Positions 33,461 through 42,624 of a DNA stretch of 64,000 nt are shown here, piece after piece (within the stretch, counting starts at the first letter, position 1; each line of letters begins with the position of its first letter). The position numbers and the translations under genes are program-made. The DNA is from Saccharopolyspora_C sp047200635 (GTDB taxonomy: Bacteria > Actinomycetota > Actinomycetes > Mycobacteriales > Pseudonocardiaceae): assembly GCF_047200635.1 (NCBI RefSeq), contig NZ_JBJZOI010000003.1, positions 124,001-188,000 on the forward strand. The letters are read 5' to 3'. A model generated the notes under the pieces. It saw only the letters and a program-made list of their open reading frames with translations. It did no database searches and was not told the DNA's origin.

Positions 33461-34320
33461 CCACGTCGCTGCGCGAGGCCTACCGCGAGTGCGAGCGGAT
33501 CACCCGCGACCGGGCCCGCAACTTCTCCTACGGCATCCGACTGCTGCCCGGACCGAAGCGCCGCGCGCTCTCGGCCGTCTACGCCTTCGCCCGCCGCATC
33601 GACGACATCGGCGACGGCGAACTGCCCGTCCCGGAGAAGCTCCGGCTGCTGGCCGAGGCCCGCGCGGAGCTGCACGCGGCGAGCCCCCGCTCGGCGGACC
33701 CGGTGCTCGTGGCCCTCGCCGACGCCGAATCCCGGCTCGCGCTGCCGATGCCGGCGTTCGACGAGCTGATCGACGGCTGCGAGGCCGACGTGCGCGGCAC
33801 CGAGTACGCCACCTTCGCCGAGCTGCTGCACTACTGCCGTTGCGTGGCCGGTTCCATCGGGCGGCTGTCGCTGGGCGTCTTCGGCACAGCGCACCGGGCG
33901 GCGGCCGAGCGCCGCGCTGACTCGCTCGGGGTCGCGCTGCAGCTGACCAACATCCTGCGCGACGTCCGCGAGGACCACCGCGACGGGCGCGTCTACCTGC
34001 CCGCCGAGGACCTCCGGCGGTTCGGCGTGCACCTCGTGCCCGGCCAGCCCGGTCCGACACCGCGCGATGCCGACGGGCTCGCGCGGCTGGTCCGGTTCGA
34101 AGCGGCCAGGGCCGAGCAGTGGTACCGGGAGGGGTTCGCGCTGCTGCCGATGCTGGACCGGCGCAGCCGCGCCTGCTGCGCGTCGATGGCCGGGATCTAC
34201 CACGAGGTGCTGCACGCCATCGCCAGCGCACCGGCCCGCGCGATGCGGCAGCGCACCTCGCTGCCCCCGTGGCGCAAGGCGAGCGTCGCGGCGCGCTCGC
34301 TGGCGGGGATCGTCCCGTGA
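33457..34320 (+). CDS. hpnD: presqualene diphosphate synthase HpnD
   Basis: 287 residues. Squalene/phytoene synthase family signatures are clear: YGIRLLPGPKRRALSAVYAFARRIDDIGD (first Asp-rich motif) and LTNILRDVREDHRDGRVYLPAEDL (second). HpnD condenses two farnesyl diphosphates to presqualene diphosphate. GTG 33457 overlaps the hpnC stop, and the gene's own stop overlaps the hpnE start, so the products are made in step. Confidence 0.92.
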   Translation: MTTSLREAYRECERITRDRARNFSYGIRLLPGPKRRALSAVYAFARRIDDIGDGELPVPEKLRLLAEARAELHAASPRSADPVLVALADAESRLALPMPAFDELIDGCEADVRGTEYATFAELLHYCRCVAGSIGRLSLGVFGTAHRAAAERRADSLGVALQLTNILRDVREDHRDGRVYLPAEDLRRFGVHLVPGQPGPTPRDADGLARLVRFEAARAEQWYREGFALLPMLDRRSRACCASMAGIYHEVLHAIASAPARAMRQRTSLPPWRKASVAARSLAGIVP

Positions 34321-35681
34321 GCCCCTCGGTGCTCATCGTCGGTGGTGGCCTGGCCGGAGTCACCGCCGCGCTGCGCTGCGCCGACCGGGGCCTGGAGGTG
34401 ACCCTGCTGGAAGCGCGGCCCCGGCTCGGCGGGGCCGCCGGGTCCTTCCGGCGGGGAGAGCTCGTCGTGGACACCGGCCAGCACGTGCTGCTGCGCTGCT
34501 ACACCGGCTACCGCTCCCTGCTGCGCAGGCTCGGCGTCGCCGACGCCGTCCGGATGCAGCCGCGGATGCGGATTCCGGTGCTGCGCCCCGGCGGGCGGGG
34601 GTCAGTGCTGCGGCGCTGGCAGGCCCCGGCCCCGCTGCACCTCGCCCCGGCGCTGCTGGGCTACCGCGAGCTCGGCTGGGCGCAGCGGATCCGAGCCGCG
34701 CGCACCGCCCTGGCGCTGCGCGCGCTGGACCCGGCGGACCCGGCGCTCGACGAGCTCAGCTTCGGCGCCTGGCTGCGCTCGCGCGGCGAGTCGGCGCAGG
34801 CGGTGGACGCGCTGTGGGGCCTGCTGTCGGTGGCCGCGCTCAACGCGCAGCCGGACCGCTCCTCGCTGGCGCTGGCGGTGCGGGTGATGCGCACCGGAGT
34901 GCTCGACGGCACCGACGCCGCCGACATCGGCCTCCCGAGCCGCCCGCTCGGGCACCTGCACGACGAGGCCGCGCGCCGGGCGCTGCGCACCGCCGGGGTG
35001 CGGGTGCTCACCAGCGCGAAGGCCGCCGCGCTGGACCGCGACGAGCTCGGTTGGCGGGTCGCCGTGCGCGCTCGCGGCGGCACCGAGGTGCTCGCCGCCG
35101 ACGCGGTGGTGCTGGCCGTCCCGCACCCGCAGGCCGCCGCGCTGCTCGGTGCCCTCCCGCTGCCGAAACCGGTGAACTGGGCGGGCCTCGGGGCATCACC
35201 CATCGTCAACGTGCACGTGCACTACGACCGGCGGGTGCTGCCCGAGCCGCTGGCCGCGGTGCTGGACTCGCCGGTGCAGTGGCTGTTCGACCGCACCGGG
35301 ATCGCGGGCGCGCGCCGCGGTCAGTACCTGGCGATCTCCTTGTCGGCCGCGCAGCCCTACCTGCACCGGCGCACCGAGCAGCTGCGGGAGTTGTTCCTGC
35401 CCGCGCTGCGGCGCCTGCTGCCCGGGGCCGGGCACGCCGAGGTGCTGGACTTCTTCGTCACCCGCGAACCGCGGGCCACCTTCGCCCAGGCGCCCGGCAC
35501 GGGCGCGCTGCGTCCCGCCCCCTCGACGGGGCTGCCCGGGCTGGTGCTGGCGGGCGCGTGGACCGCTACTGGGTGGCCCGACACCCTCGAAGGCGCTGTG
35601 CGCAGCGGAGAACGGGCCGCGCGCGTAGTGCGGGCGGCCACCGGCGACGCCCGGCAGCCGGGCGTGGAGGTGTCTCGATGA
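34317..35681 (+). CDS. hpnE: hydroxysqualene dehydroxylase HpnE (FAD amine-oxidase-like)
   Basis: 454 residues. It begins with an FAD-binding Rossmann motif VLIVGGGLAGVTAALRC and LLEARPRLGGAAGSF, then GQHVLLRCYTGYRSLLRRLG. The C-terminal flavin-binding block is PGLVLAGAWTATGWPDTLEGAVRSG. HpnE reduces hydroxysqualene to squalene. Overlap of GTG 34317 with the hpnD stop, and its place in C-D-E order, fix the role; phytoene-desaturase-like enzymes look similar but do not sit in this context. Confidence 0.92.
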   Translation: MSPSVLIVGGGLAGVTAALRCADRGLEVTLLEARPRLGGAAGSFRRGELVVDTGQHVLLRCYTGYRSLLRRLGVADAVRMQPRMRIPVLRPGGRGSVLRRWQAPAPLHLAPALLGYRELGWAQRIRAARTALALRALDPADPALDELSFGAWLRSRGESAQAVDALWGLLSVAALNAQPDRSSLALAVRVMRTGVLDGTDAADIGLPSRPLGHLHDEAARRALRTAGVRVLTSAKAAALDRDELGWRVAVRARGGTEVLAADAVVLAVPHPQAAALLGALPLPKPVNWAGLGASPIVNVHVHYDRRVLPEPLAAVLDSPVQWLFDRTGIAGARRGQYLAISLSAAQPYLHRRTEQLRELFLPALRRLLPGAGHAEVLDFFVTREPRATFAQAPGTGALRPAPSTGLPGLVLAGAWTATGWPDTLEGAVRSGERAARVVRAATGDARQPGVEVSR

Positions 35682-36688
35682 CCATTGCCGTGCCCCACGC
35701 GCTCATCACCGCGCGCCGCCAGGTGGAACCGGCGTTGCGGGCCGCGGTCGGGGAGCTCGACGAGCACACCCGCCGCGTCTGCGAGTACCACTTCGGCTGG
35801 GTGCACGCGGACGGCAGCCCGGACGGCCGCACCGGCAAGGCGCTGCGGCCCGCTCTGGTGCTGCTCACCGCGCAGGCCGTCGCCGACGGGCCAGCCCCGC
35901 AGGCGGAGGCGGCGGCCGTCGAGCTGGTGCACAACTTCTCGCTGCTGCACGACGACCTGATGGACGACGACACCTCGCGGCGGCACCGGCCGACCGCGTG
36001 GACGGTGTTCGGCAGGCCCGCCGCGCTGCTGGCCGGGGACGCGCTGCTCGCCCTCGGCACCACGGTGCTGGTGGGGACCGGCCGCCCGCACGCCGCCGAA
36101 GCGGTGCGGACCCTGGGCGCGGCCACCGGGCAGCTCATCGTCGGGCAGGCCGCCGACCTCGGGTTCGAGCGGCGCCACGACGTCGAGCTCGACGAGGCGC
36201 TGCGCATGGTCGAGGGCAAGACCGCGGCACTGCTCGGCTGCGCCTGCGCCCTCGGCGCGCTGGCCGCAGGCGGCGACGCGGAGGCGGTGTCGCGGATGCG
36301 CGGCTTCGGCGTGGAGCTGGGCATGGCCTTCCAGCTCGTCGACGACCTGCTCGGCCTGTGGGGCGACCCCGGGACCACCGGCAAACCGGTGCTCTCGGAC
36401 CTGCGGGCTCGGAAGAAGACCGTCCCCGTCGTGCACGCCCTCGGCTCCGGGACCCCGGAGGGGGAGCGGTTGCAGGGGCTGCTCCAGGCTCCGGAGCCGC
36501 TGGTGGGGGACCGCGCCGAACTCGCCGCCGACCTGGTGCGCCGGGCCGGTTCGGCGGCCTGGGCCGAGGCGGAGTGCGAGCGCAGGCTCGACGCCGCGCT
36601 CGCCCAGCTGCGCACCGGGGGCCGGTCGGGGCCCGCGGTCGACGCCCTGACGGAACTCGCGGAATTCATCGTGCGGAGGAAATGGTGA
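35678..36688 (+). CDS. polyprenyl diphosphate synthase (FPP/GGPP synthase type)
   Basis: 336 residues. Both Asp-rich motifs of trans-prenyltransferases are present: HDDLMDDDTSRR (from residue 91) and QLVDDLLGLWGD. GKALRPALVLL near residue 54 binds the isopentenyl diphosphate. In the hopanoid operon it most likely makes the C15 farnesyl diphosphate consumed by HpnD, although chain length cannot be fixed by eye. ATG 35678 overlaps the hpnE stop (ATGA), and the stop overlaps the shc start. Confidence 0.92.
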   Translation: MTIAVPHALITARRQVEPALRAAVGELDEHTRRVCEYHFGWVHADGSPDGRTGKALRPALVLLTAQAVADGPAPQAEAAAVELVHNFSLLHDDLMDDDTSRRHRPTAWTVFGRPAALLAGDALLALGTTVLVGTGRPHAAEAVRTLGAATGQLIVGQAADLGFERRHDVELDEALRMVEGKTAALLGCACALGALAAGGDAEAVSRMRGFGVELGMAFQLVDDLLGLWGDPGTTGKPVLSDLRARKKTVPVVHALGSGTPEGERLQGLLQAPEPLVGDRAELAADLVRRAGSAAWAEAECERRLDAALAQLRTGGRSGPAVDALTELAEFIVRRKW

Positions 36689-38622
36689 CCGAACAGCTGA
36701 TCCGATCCGGGATCGACCAGCAGACCTTGCCCGACCTTCCCGTGGGCGGCGGGGTGCGAGCGCACGCCGCGCTGCTGGCGGCCCGGGAGCACCTGCTGTC
36801 CCTGCAGGACGACGCGGGCTGGTGGAAGGGCGAACTGCGGACCAACGTGACGATGGACGCGGAGGACCTGCTGATGCGGCAGTTCCTCGGGATCCGCACC
36901 CCCCAGGAGACCGAGCGGGCCGCGCGCTGGATCCGCTCCCAGCAGCGCGAGGACGGCACCTGGGCGACCTTCCACGGCGGCCCCGGCGACCTGTCGACGA
37001 CGGTGGAGGCCTACACCGCGCTCAAGCTCGCCGGGGACGGCCCCGAGGACGAGCACATGATCGCCGCCCGCTCCTGGATCCTGGCGCGCGGCGGCCTGGA
37101 GGGCACGCGGGTGTTCACCCGCATCTGGCTGGCGCTGTTCGGCGAGTGGTCCTGGGACGACCTGCCCGCGATGCCGCCGGAGGTGGTGCTGCTGGGTAGG
37201 TCGGTGCCGCTGAACCTCGCCGACTGGGCATGCTGGGCGCGGCAGACCGTGGTGCCGCTGACCGTGGTGTGCACGCTGCGTCCCCGCCGCGCTCTGGGGG
37301 TGAGCGTCGCCGAGCTGCGCACCGGTCGCGGTCCGCGGCGTCCGGGGGGCCCGTGGGAGCGGGGATTCCACGCCCTCGACACCCTCCTCCACCGCTACCA
37401 GCGCCGCCCGGTGCGCTCGCTGCGGAGGCTGGCGATGCGCCGGGCCGCCGAGTGGATCGTGGCCCGGCAGGAGGCGGACGGGTCCTGGGGCGGCATCCAG
37501 CCGCCGTGGGTGTACTCGCTGCTGGCGCTGCACCTGCTCGGCTACCCGCTGGAGCACCCCGTGCTGCGGGAGGGGCTGGCCGGGCTGGACGGCTTCCTCA
37601 TCCACGAGCTCACCCCGGACGGCCCGGTGCGCCGCCTGGAAGCCTGCCAGTCACCGGTCTGGGACACCGTGCTGAGCGTGCAGGCGCTGCGCGACTCCGG
37701 GCTGCCCGCCGACGACCCGGCGCTGCGCTGCGCCGCGGACTACCTGCTCGGCGAGGAGGTGCGGGTCACCGGAGACTGGTCGGTGCGCAGGCCCGGGCTC
37801 GCGCCGGGCGGGTGGGCGTTCGAGTTCGAGAACGACGGCTATCCCGACGTCGACGACACCGCCGTCGCGCTCCTCGCGCTCAACCGGGTCGAGCACACCA
37901 AGCCCGCGGAGCTGCGCGACGCCGTCGAGCGCGGGGTGCGCTGGCTGCGCGGAATGCAGTCCCGCGACGGCGGGTGGGGGGCCTTCGACGCCGACAACAC
38001 CCGGCGGCTGGTCACGAAGCTGCCGTTCTGCGACTTCGGCGAGGTCATCGACCCGCCCTCGGCCGACGTCACCGCGCACGCCGTGGAGGCGCTCTCGGCG
38101 CTGGGGCACCGGGACGACCCCGTGGTCCGCGCCGGCGTGCGGTGGCTGCTGGAGAACCAGGAGCCGGGCGGGTCGTGGTTCGGCCGCTGGGGCGCCAACC
38201 ACGTCTACGGCACCGGGGCCGCGGTGCCCGCGCTGGTCGAGGCCGGGCTGCCGACGGACCACCCGGCGCTGCTGCGGGCCGCGCGGTGGCTGGAGGAGCA
38301 CCAGAACGCCGACGGCGGCTGGGGCGAGGACATGCGTTCCTACACCGATCCCCGCTGGATCGGCGTCGGCACCTCCACCGCCTCGCAGACCGGCTGGGCG
38401 CTGCTGGCGCTGCTGGCGCTGGGCAGGCACACCAGCGAGGCGGTGCGCCACGGCGTCGAACACCTCTCCGCCACCCAGCGCGGGGACGGGACCTGGGACG
38501 AGCCGCACTACACCGGCACCGGGTTCCCCGGCGACTTCTCGATCAACTACCACCTGTACCGGCTGATCTTCCCGCTCACCGCTCTCGGGCGCTACGAGCG
38601 GGCGGTGGCGGCGGACCGGTGA
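36685..38622 (+). CDS. shc: squalene-hopene cyclase
   Basis: 645 residues, normal for SHC. The catalytic acid motif DVDDTA is at 388-393, and several QW repeats are seen (QQREDGTWATF, QEADGSWGG, QSRDGGWGAFD, QNADGGWGED, QRGDGTWDE). The substrate-channel blocks ETERAARWI and GTGFPGDFSINYHLYRLIFP also fit. It is a monotopic membrane enzyme that cyclises squalene to hopene/hopanol. GTG 36685 overlaps the stop of the polyprenyl synthase gene. Confidence 0.96.
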   Translation: MTEQLIRSGIDQQTLPDLPVGGGVRAHAALLAAREHLLSLQDDAGWWKGELRTNVTMDAEDLLMRQFLGIRTPQETERAARWIRSQQREDGTWATFHGGPGDLSTTVEAYTALKLAGDGPEDEHMIAARSWILARGGLEGTRVFTRIWLALFGEWSWDDLPAMPPEVVLLGRSVPLNLADWACWARQTVVPLTVVCTLRPRRALGVSVAELRTGRGPRRPGGPWERGFHALDTLLHRYQRRPVRSLRRLAMRRAAEWIVARQEADGSWGGIQPPWVYSLLALHLLGYPLEHPVLREGLAGLDGFLIHELTPDGPVRRLEACQSPVWDTVLSVQALRDSGLPADDPALRCAADYLLGEEVRVTGDWSVRRPGLAPGGWAFEFENDGYPDVDDTAVALLALNRVEHTKPAELRDAVERGVRWLRGMQSRDGGWGAFDADNTRRLVTKLPFCDFGEVIDPPSADVTAHAVEALSALGHRDDPVVRAGVRWLLENQEPGGSWFGRWGANHVYGTGAAVPALVEAGLPTDHPALLRAARWLEEHQNADGGWGEDMRSYTDPRWIGVGTSTASQTGWALLALLALGRHTSEAVRHGVEHLSATQRGDGTWDEPHYTGTGFPGDFSINYHLYRLIFPLTALGRYERAVAADR

Positions 38623-39266
38623 TGGAACCGCTGGCCGGTTCCGGCGCGGGGGTGCTGCTGTGCGCGCCGCTGCGCTGCGAGGCCGCCGCGCTGCGGGGGG
38701 CGTCGGAGGCGTCGGTGCTGCGCACCGGGCTCGGCCCGTGGCGCAGCGCGCGCCGGGGAGCCGGTGTCGAACTCGGCGACCGGGTGCTGGTGGTGGCCGG
38801 GCTCGGCGGGGGAGTCGGGGCCACCGGGACCGGGACCGTCGTGGTCGCCGAGGAGGTCCGGGACGAGGCCGGGGCGGTCCCGCTGCCCGGCGCCGCCGGG
38901 CTGGCCGCCCGGTTGCGGGCAGCGGGGTTCCCGGTGCTGCTCGGCCCGGTCGCCAGCGCCGACCACGTGGTGCGCGGTCCGGAACGCGCCCGGCTGGCCG
39001 AGGCGGGCGCGGTGGCCGTCGACATGGAGTCGATCGCGCTGGCCCGCTCGACCACCGGGCGGCTGCGCGCGGTGGTGCGGGTGGTGGTGGACACCGCCGC
39101 CGCCCCGCTGGTGCACCCGCGCACCCCCGACCGGGGAGCGCGCGCCCTGCTGCGGCTGCGCGCGATCGCCCCGCACCTGACCAGCTGGGCGGCCGAGCTC
39201 AGCCCGGAACGATGTCGTCCGGGTCGCTCGCCGTCCGTCCGCAACTCGTCGAAGTGCTGGAGGTAG
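38622..39266 (+). CDS. hpnG: hopanoid-associated phosphorylase HpnG (adenosylhopane nucleosidase)
   Basis: 214 residues of the purine-nucleoside/MTA phosphorylase-like fold. VLVVAGLGGGVGATGTGTVVV corresponds to the phosphate/base loop, GPVASADHVV follows, and AVAVDMESIALA (D134-M-E-S) is the ribose-binding signature. HpnG removes adenine from adenosylhopane to give ribosylhopane. ATG 38622 overlaps the shc stop; GTG 38619 is in frame too. It stands next to hpnH, the enzyme that makes its substrate. Confidence 0.88.
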   Translation: MEPLAGSGAGVLLCAPLRCEAAALRGASEASVLRTGLGPWRSARRGAGVELGDRVLVVAGLGGGVGATGTGTVVVAEEVRDEAGAVPLPGAAGLAARLRAAGFPVLLGPVASADHVVRGPERARLAEAGAVAVDMESIALARSTTGRLRAVVRVVVDTAAAPLVHPRTPDRGARALLRLRAIAPHLTSWAAELSPERCRPGRSPSVRNSSKCWR

Positions 39267-39270
39267 TGCC

Positions 39271-40272
39271 ATGGGGATTCCGATGCGCCAAGCCGTTCGC
39301 GTCGGCTCCTACCTCGTGCGGCAGAAGCTCGCGCGGCGCGAGAAGTTCGCACTGACCCTGGAACTGGAGCCGCTGTTCGCCTGCAACCTCGCCTGCGCCG
39401 GGTGCGGCAAGATCCAGCACCCGGCCAGCGTGCTCAAGCAGCGGATGCCCGTCGAGCGAGCGCTGGCGGCGGTGGAGGAGTGCGGCGCCCCAGTGGTCTC
39501 CATCGCAGGGGGCGAGCCGCTGATGCATCCCGAGATCGACGTGCTGGTGCGCGAGCTGGTGCGGCGCAAGAAGTTCGTCTACCTGTGCACGAACGCGCTG
39601 CTGATGCCGCGCAAGATCGACCAGTTCGAGCCGTCGCCGTACTTCTCCTGGGCCGTGCACATCGACGGCCTGCGGGAACGCCACGACGCCTCGGTGTGCA
39701 AGGAGGGCGTGTTCGACCAGGCGGTGGCCAACGTGCGCGAAGCGCAGCGGCGCGGCTTCCGGATCACCACCAACAGCACCTTCTTCACCACCGACACCGC
39801 GGCCTCGGTGATCGAGGTGCTGGACTACCTCAACGACGACCTGGGCGTCGACCAGATGATGCTCTCGCCCGCCTACGCCTACGACAAGGCGCCGGATCAG
39901 GAGCACTTCCTCGGGGTGACCGAGACGCGCGAGCTGTTCGCGAAGGTCTTCGCCGACGGCAGGCGGCGCAGGTGGCGGTTCAACCACTCGCCCCGGTTCC
40001 TGGACTTCCTGGAGGGCAGGGTCGACTTCGGCTGCACGGCCTGGGCGATCCCGTCCTACTCGCTCCACGGTTGGCAGCGACCCTGCTACCTGATGGCGGA
40101 CGGTTACGCGCAGTCGTACCGGGAGCTGCTGGAGGACACCGACTGGGACTCCTACGGGCGGGGCAAGGACCCCCGCTGCGCCAACTGCATGGCGCACTGC
40201 GGCTACGAACCGACCGCGGTGTTGGCCACGATGAGTTCATTGCGCGAATCGATTCGTGCCCTGGCGGGGTGA
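39271..40272 (+). CDS. hpnH: adenosyl-hopene transferase HpnH (radical SAM)
   Basis: 333 residues. The radical SAM cluster motif C-x3-C-x2-C is C38-NLA-C42-AG-C45. The rest follows HpnH: GGEPLMHPEIDVLVRELV, FSWAVHIDGLRERHD, and the C-terminal cysteine region GCTAWAIP, RPCYLMADGY, DPRCANCMAHCGYEP of the SPASM-like end. It joins the 5'-deoxyadenosyl radical to hopene to give adenosylhopane. ATG 39271 follows GGAGG, four bases after the hpnG stop. It is the last gene of the core hopanoid operon; hpnO and later side-chain genes are not in the window. Confidence 0.95.
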   Translation: MGIPMRQAVRVGSYLVRQKLARREKFALTLELEPLFACNLACAGCGKIQHPASVLKQRMPVERALAAVEECGAPVVSIAGGEPLMHPEIDVLVRELVRRKKFVYLCTNALLMPRKIDQFEPSPYFSWAVHIDGLRERHDASVCKEGVFDQAVANVREAQRRGFRITTNSTFFTTDTAASVIEVLDYLNDDLGVDQMMLSPAYAYDKAPDQEHFLGVTETRELFAKVFADGRRRRWRFNHSPRFLDFLEGRVDFGCTAWAIPSYSLHGWQRPCYLMADGYAQSYRELLEDTDWDSYGRGKDPRCANCMAHCGYEPTAVLATMSSLRESIRALAG

Positions 40273-40355
40273 AGGATCCCACCCGGCCCCTCCTTGATCA
40301 GCGCATTTGCGGTTACTCTGGGGCGACGGCCCCCGACGACGGAACACCGATACAC

Positions 40356-41012
40356 ATGCAGAAGCCATCGCAGGTCGTGCACCTCGACGCGCTCCCATCG
40401 CACTTGTGGCACGCCGCCAAGCACCTGGGTGAGACGGTCATCGCACCGCTCGTGCTCTTCTACGTCCTGTTCACCTTCACCGGTCTGACCGGTGGGCTGA
40501 TCGCCGCGCTCGTCTGGGGCGTCGGAGCCGTCGCCGTGCGGCTCGTCCTGCGCGTGCGGGTGCCGCTGGTGCTGATGTTGACCACCGGGGTGCTGGTGGT
40601 GCGGACCGTCGTGGGGTTCGCGACGAACAGCTCGTTCCTGTACTTCCTGGAACCGAGCCTGCAGAACTTCCTGGTGGCGCTGCTGTTCCTCGGTTCGCTG
40701 CTGTTCGAGCGGACGCTCATCGCCAAGCTCGCCGACGACTTCTGCATCCTGCCGCCCGCGCTGATCGGCAACGCGCGGGTCCAGCTGTTCTTCCGCCGGG
40801 TCTCGTTGCTGTGGGCGCTGGTGTTCACGATCAACGGGTTCACGACGCTGTGGGCGCTGGCCCAGGCCACGATCGGGCACTTCCTGCTGGCCAGCACGGC
40901 CGGCTCGTTCAGCCTGGTCGCGGTCGCCGCCGTCGGCTCGATCTGGTGGCTGCGGCGCGAGCTGCGCGGGGAGGGCATCACGCTGCGCTTCGCGCGCCGC
41001 GCCCCCGCCTGA
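40356..41012 (+). CDS. VC0807-family integral membrane protein
   Basis: 218 residues with about six hydrophobic segments (IAPLVLFYVLFTFTGLTGGL, VLMLTTGVLVVRTVVG, LQNFLVALLFLGSLL and others), matching the VC0807/DUF3159-like membrane proteins. Conserved polar spots include R and F near FFRRVSLLWALVFTINGF. The function of the family is unknown. It follows hpnH by 83 bases, so it may have its own promoter. A role in hopanoid or lipid handling is only suggested by position. Confidence 0.75.
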   Translation: MQKPSQVVHLDALPSHLWHAAKHLGETVIAPLVLFYVLFTFTGLTGGLIAALVWGVGAVAVRLVLRVRVPLVLMLTTGVLVVRTVVGFATNSSFLYFLEPSLQNFLVALLFLGSLLFERTLIAKLADDFCILPPALIGNARVQLFFRRVSLLWALVFTINGFTTLWALAQATIGHFLLASTAGSFSLVAVAAVGSIWWLRRELRGEGITLRFARRAPA

Positions 41013-41014
41013 GC

Positions 41015-41728
41015 TCAGCCGCAGCGGCGCGCGAGCCGCTGGAACGTGGTGGGCAGCGCGCCCTGCACGCGGGCGGCGAGATCCAGCCAGCCCGGCACGA
41101 ACACCTCCGGGGTCCCGGTGGCCAGGGCGCGCAGCAGCGCCCGGGCCACCCGTTCCGGGGCGACCGGCCGCAGGCGGCCCGGTGGGCGGGCGCCGCGCCG
41201 GGCGAAGAACGGCGTGTCCACCACGCCCGGGAACGCCGTGCTCACCGGAACGCCCTCGTGCGCGAGGCTCGCCGCGAACGCGCGCAGCCCCGCCTTCGCC
41301 GCCGAGTACACCGCCTCCTCCGCCACCCCGGTGGCGGCGATGGAGGAGACGAACCCGATCCGCCCGCCGCGCGCGGCCAGGCCGGGCAGCGCGGCCCGGG
41401 TGAGCTGCACCGGCGCGGTCAGGTTGACCTCGATCAGCTCCCGCACCAGCCCGGCGGGCATCGAACCCAGCGGGCCGGTGTGCCCGAAACCCGCGTTGTT
41501 GATCAGCAGGTCCACGTCGGCGGCTGCCGCGGCGACCCGCTCCAGGCCCGCCGGCTCGCCGAGGTCGGCCACCAGCGGTCGTCCTCCGCAACACCGGGCC
41601 ACCTCCGCCAGCCGGGCCGCGTCGCGCCCCACCAGCACCACCTCGCACCCGTCCGCGCCCAGCTGCCGGGCCAGCGCGGCTCCGATGCCCGAGGAGGCAC
41701 CGGTGATCAACGCGCGGCGCCCGCTCAT
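41015..41728 (-). CDS. short-chain dehydrogenase/reductase
   Basis: 237 residues, classical SDR. Motifs are TGASSGIG (cofactor), NNAG, Ser in FVSSIAATG, and Y-x3-K in VYSAAKAG, followed by PGVVDTPFF. The style resembles SDRs that work on lipids or in cell-envelope pathways (the end VPGWLDLAARVQGALPTTFQRL is typical of acyl/keto reductases). ATG 41728 overlaps the end of the DMT transporter gene, making it the last gene of a three-gene operon with the glycosyltransferase-acyltransferase fusion. Confidence 0.88.
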   Translation of the reverse strand: MSGRRALITGASSGIGAALARQLGADGCEVVLVGRDAARLAEVARCCGGRPLVADLGEPAGLERVAAAAADVDLLINNAGFGHTGPLGSMPAGLVRELIEVNLTAPVQLTRAALPGLAARGGRIGFVSSIAATGVAEEAVYSAAKAGLRAFAASLAHEGVPVSTAFPGVVDTPFFARRGARPPGRLRPVAPERVARALLRALATGTPEVFVPGWLDLAARVQGALPTTFQRLARRCG

Positions 41729-42624
41729 CCTGACCGCGCCTCGGCCACCCGCCGCAGGTGTTCGCCGCGGTGGGTCAGCACCCAGATCCCGGCCATCAGC
41801 ACGATCGCCGCCAGGACCTGCCCCGTCACCGCCAGCGGGGTGACCACGATGCGCTCGCCCAGCCAGCTCACCCCGATCGCCATCCCGACCAGCGGGTCCA
41901 CCGCCGTGATCACGGCGAGCGCGGGGGAGATGAACCGGCCCTGCTGGAAGGTGTTCTGGCTCAGCAAGAACCCCACCGGCCCCAGCGCGCACACCACGTA
42001 GAGGGTGGCGTGGGTGAACGGCTCGACGAGGCCGCCGACCCGGATCTGCTCGGCCACCACCTTGATCAAACCGGCGGTCACCCCGTAGAGGACGCCGGTG
42101 GCCATCGCCAGCGCCAGCACCCGGATCTCACCGGGGAACCGGTGCGCGGTGAGCACGCAGATGACCACCAGCACCGCCAGCACCGCGGCCAGCGGGCGCA
42201 CGTCGCTGCCCCCGGTGAACCCGGTGCCCTCGCCGACCGGCCGGGCCAGCAGCAGGAACGCGGCCAGCCCCGCGATCACGGCGAGCGCGCCGAGCACCAG
42301 CACCCGGTCCAGCCTGCGGTGCGCCATTCCGGCCGCGAAGACCGCGGCGAACAGCACCGAGGTCACCAGCAGCGGCTGGACCAGGATCAGCGGCCCGAAC
42401 GCCAGAGCCACCACCTGCAGCGACAGGCCGGCCAGCACGGTGCCGATGCTCAGCAGCCAGATCGGTTTGCGCACCAGGTCCCACAGCAGCCGGGGGTCGA
42501 GGGTGCGGCTGGTGGGAACCTGCTTGGTGGCGCGCTGCTGCACGGCGCTGGCCAGCCCGAACCCGGCCGCGCCGAGCACCGCGGCGGGTACCGCCACCGC
42601 GAGCATCGTGCCGGTCGAGCTCAC
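41725..42624 (-). CDS. DMT superfamily transporter (NIPA-like membrane protein)
   Basis: 299 residues with about nine hydrophobic helices; the pattern is of drug/metabolite transporters (GFGLASAVQQRAT, LALAMATGVLYGVTAGLIKVV, LSQNTFQQGRFISPALAVITAVDPLVGMAIG). GTG 42624 overlaps the stop of the large fusion gene by four bases (GTGA) and is preferred over ATG 42606. The DMT fold allows export of lipids, metabolites or Mg2+. Sitting between a glycolipid-type enzyme and an SDR, it may move their product or precursor. Confidence 0.85.
   Translation of the reverse strand: MSSTGTMLAVAVPAAVLGAAGFGLASAVQQRATKQVPTSRTLDPRLLWDLVRKPIWLLSIGTVLAGLSLQVVALAFGPLILVQPLLVTSVLFAAVFAAGMAHRRLDRVLVLGALAVIAGLAAFLLLARPVGEGTGFTGGSDVRPLAAVLAVLVVICVLTAHRFPGEIRVLALAMATGVLYGVTAGLIKVVAEQIRVGGLVEPFTHATLYVVCALGPVGFLLSQNTFQQGRFISPALAVITAVDPLVGMAIGVSWLGERIVVTPLAVTGQVLAAIVLMAGIWVLTHRGEHLRRVAEARSG

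Noticed and set aside
40293..40316. TTGATC ... TACTCT as a promoter for the VC0807-type gene
   Set aside because: Spacing is only 14 bases, too short for a normal sigma-70-type promoter, although the region is AT-richer.
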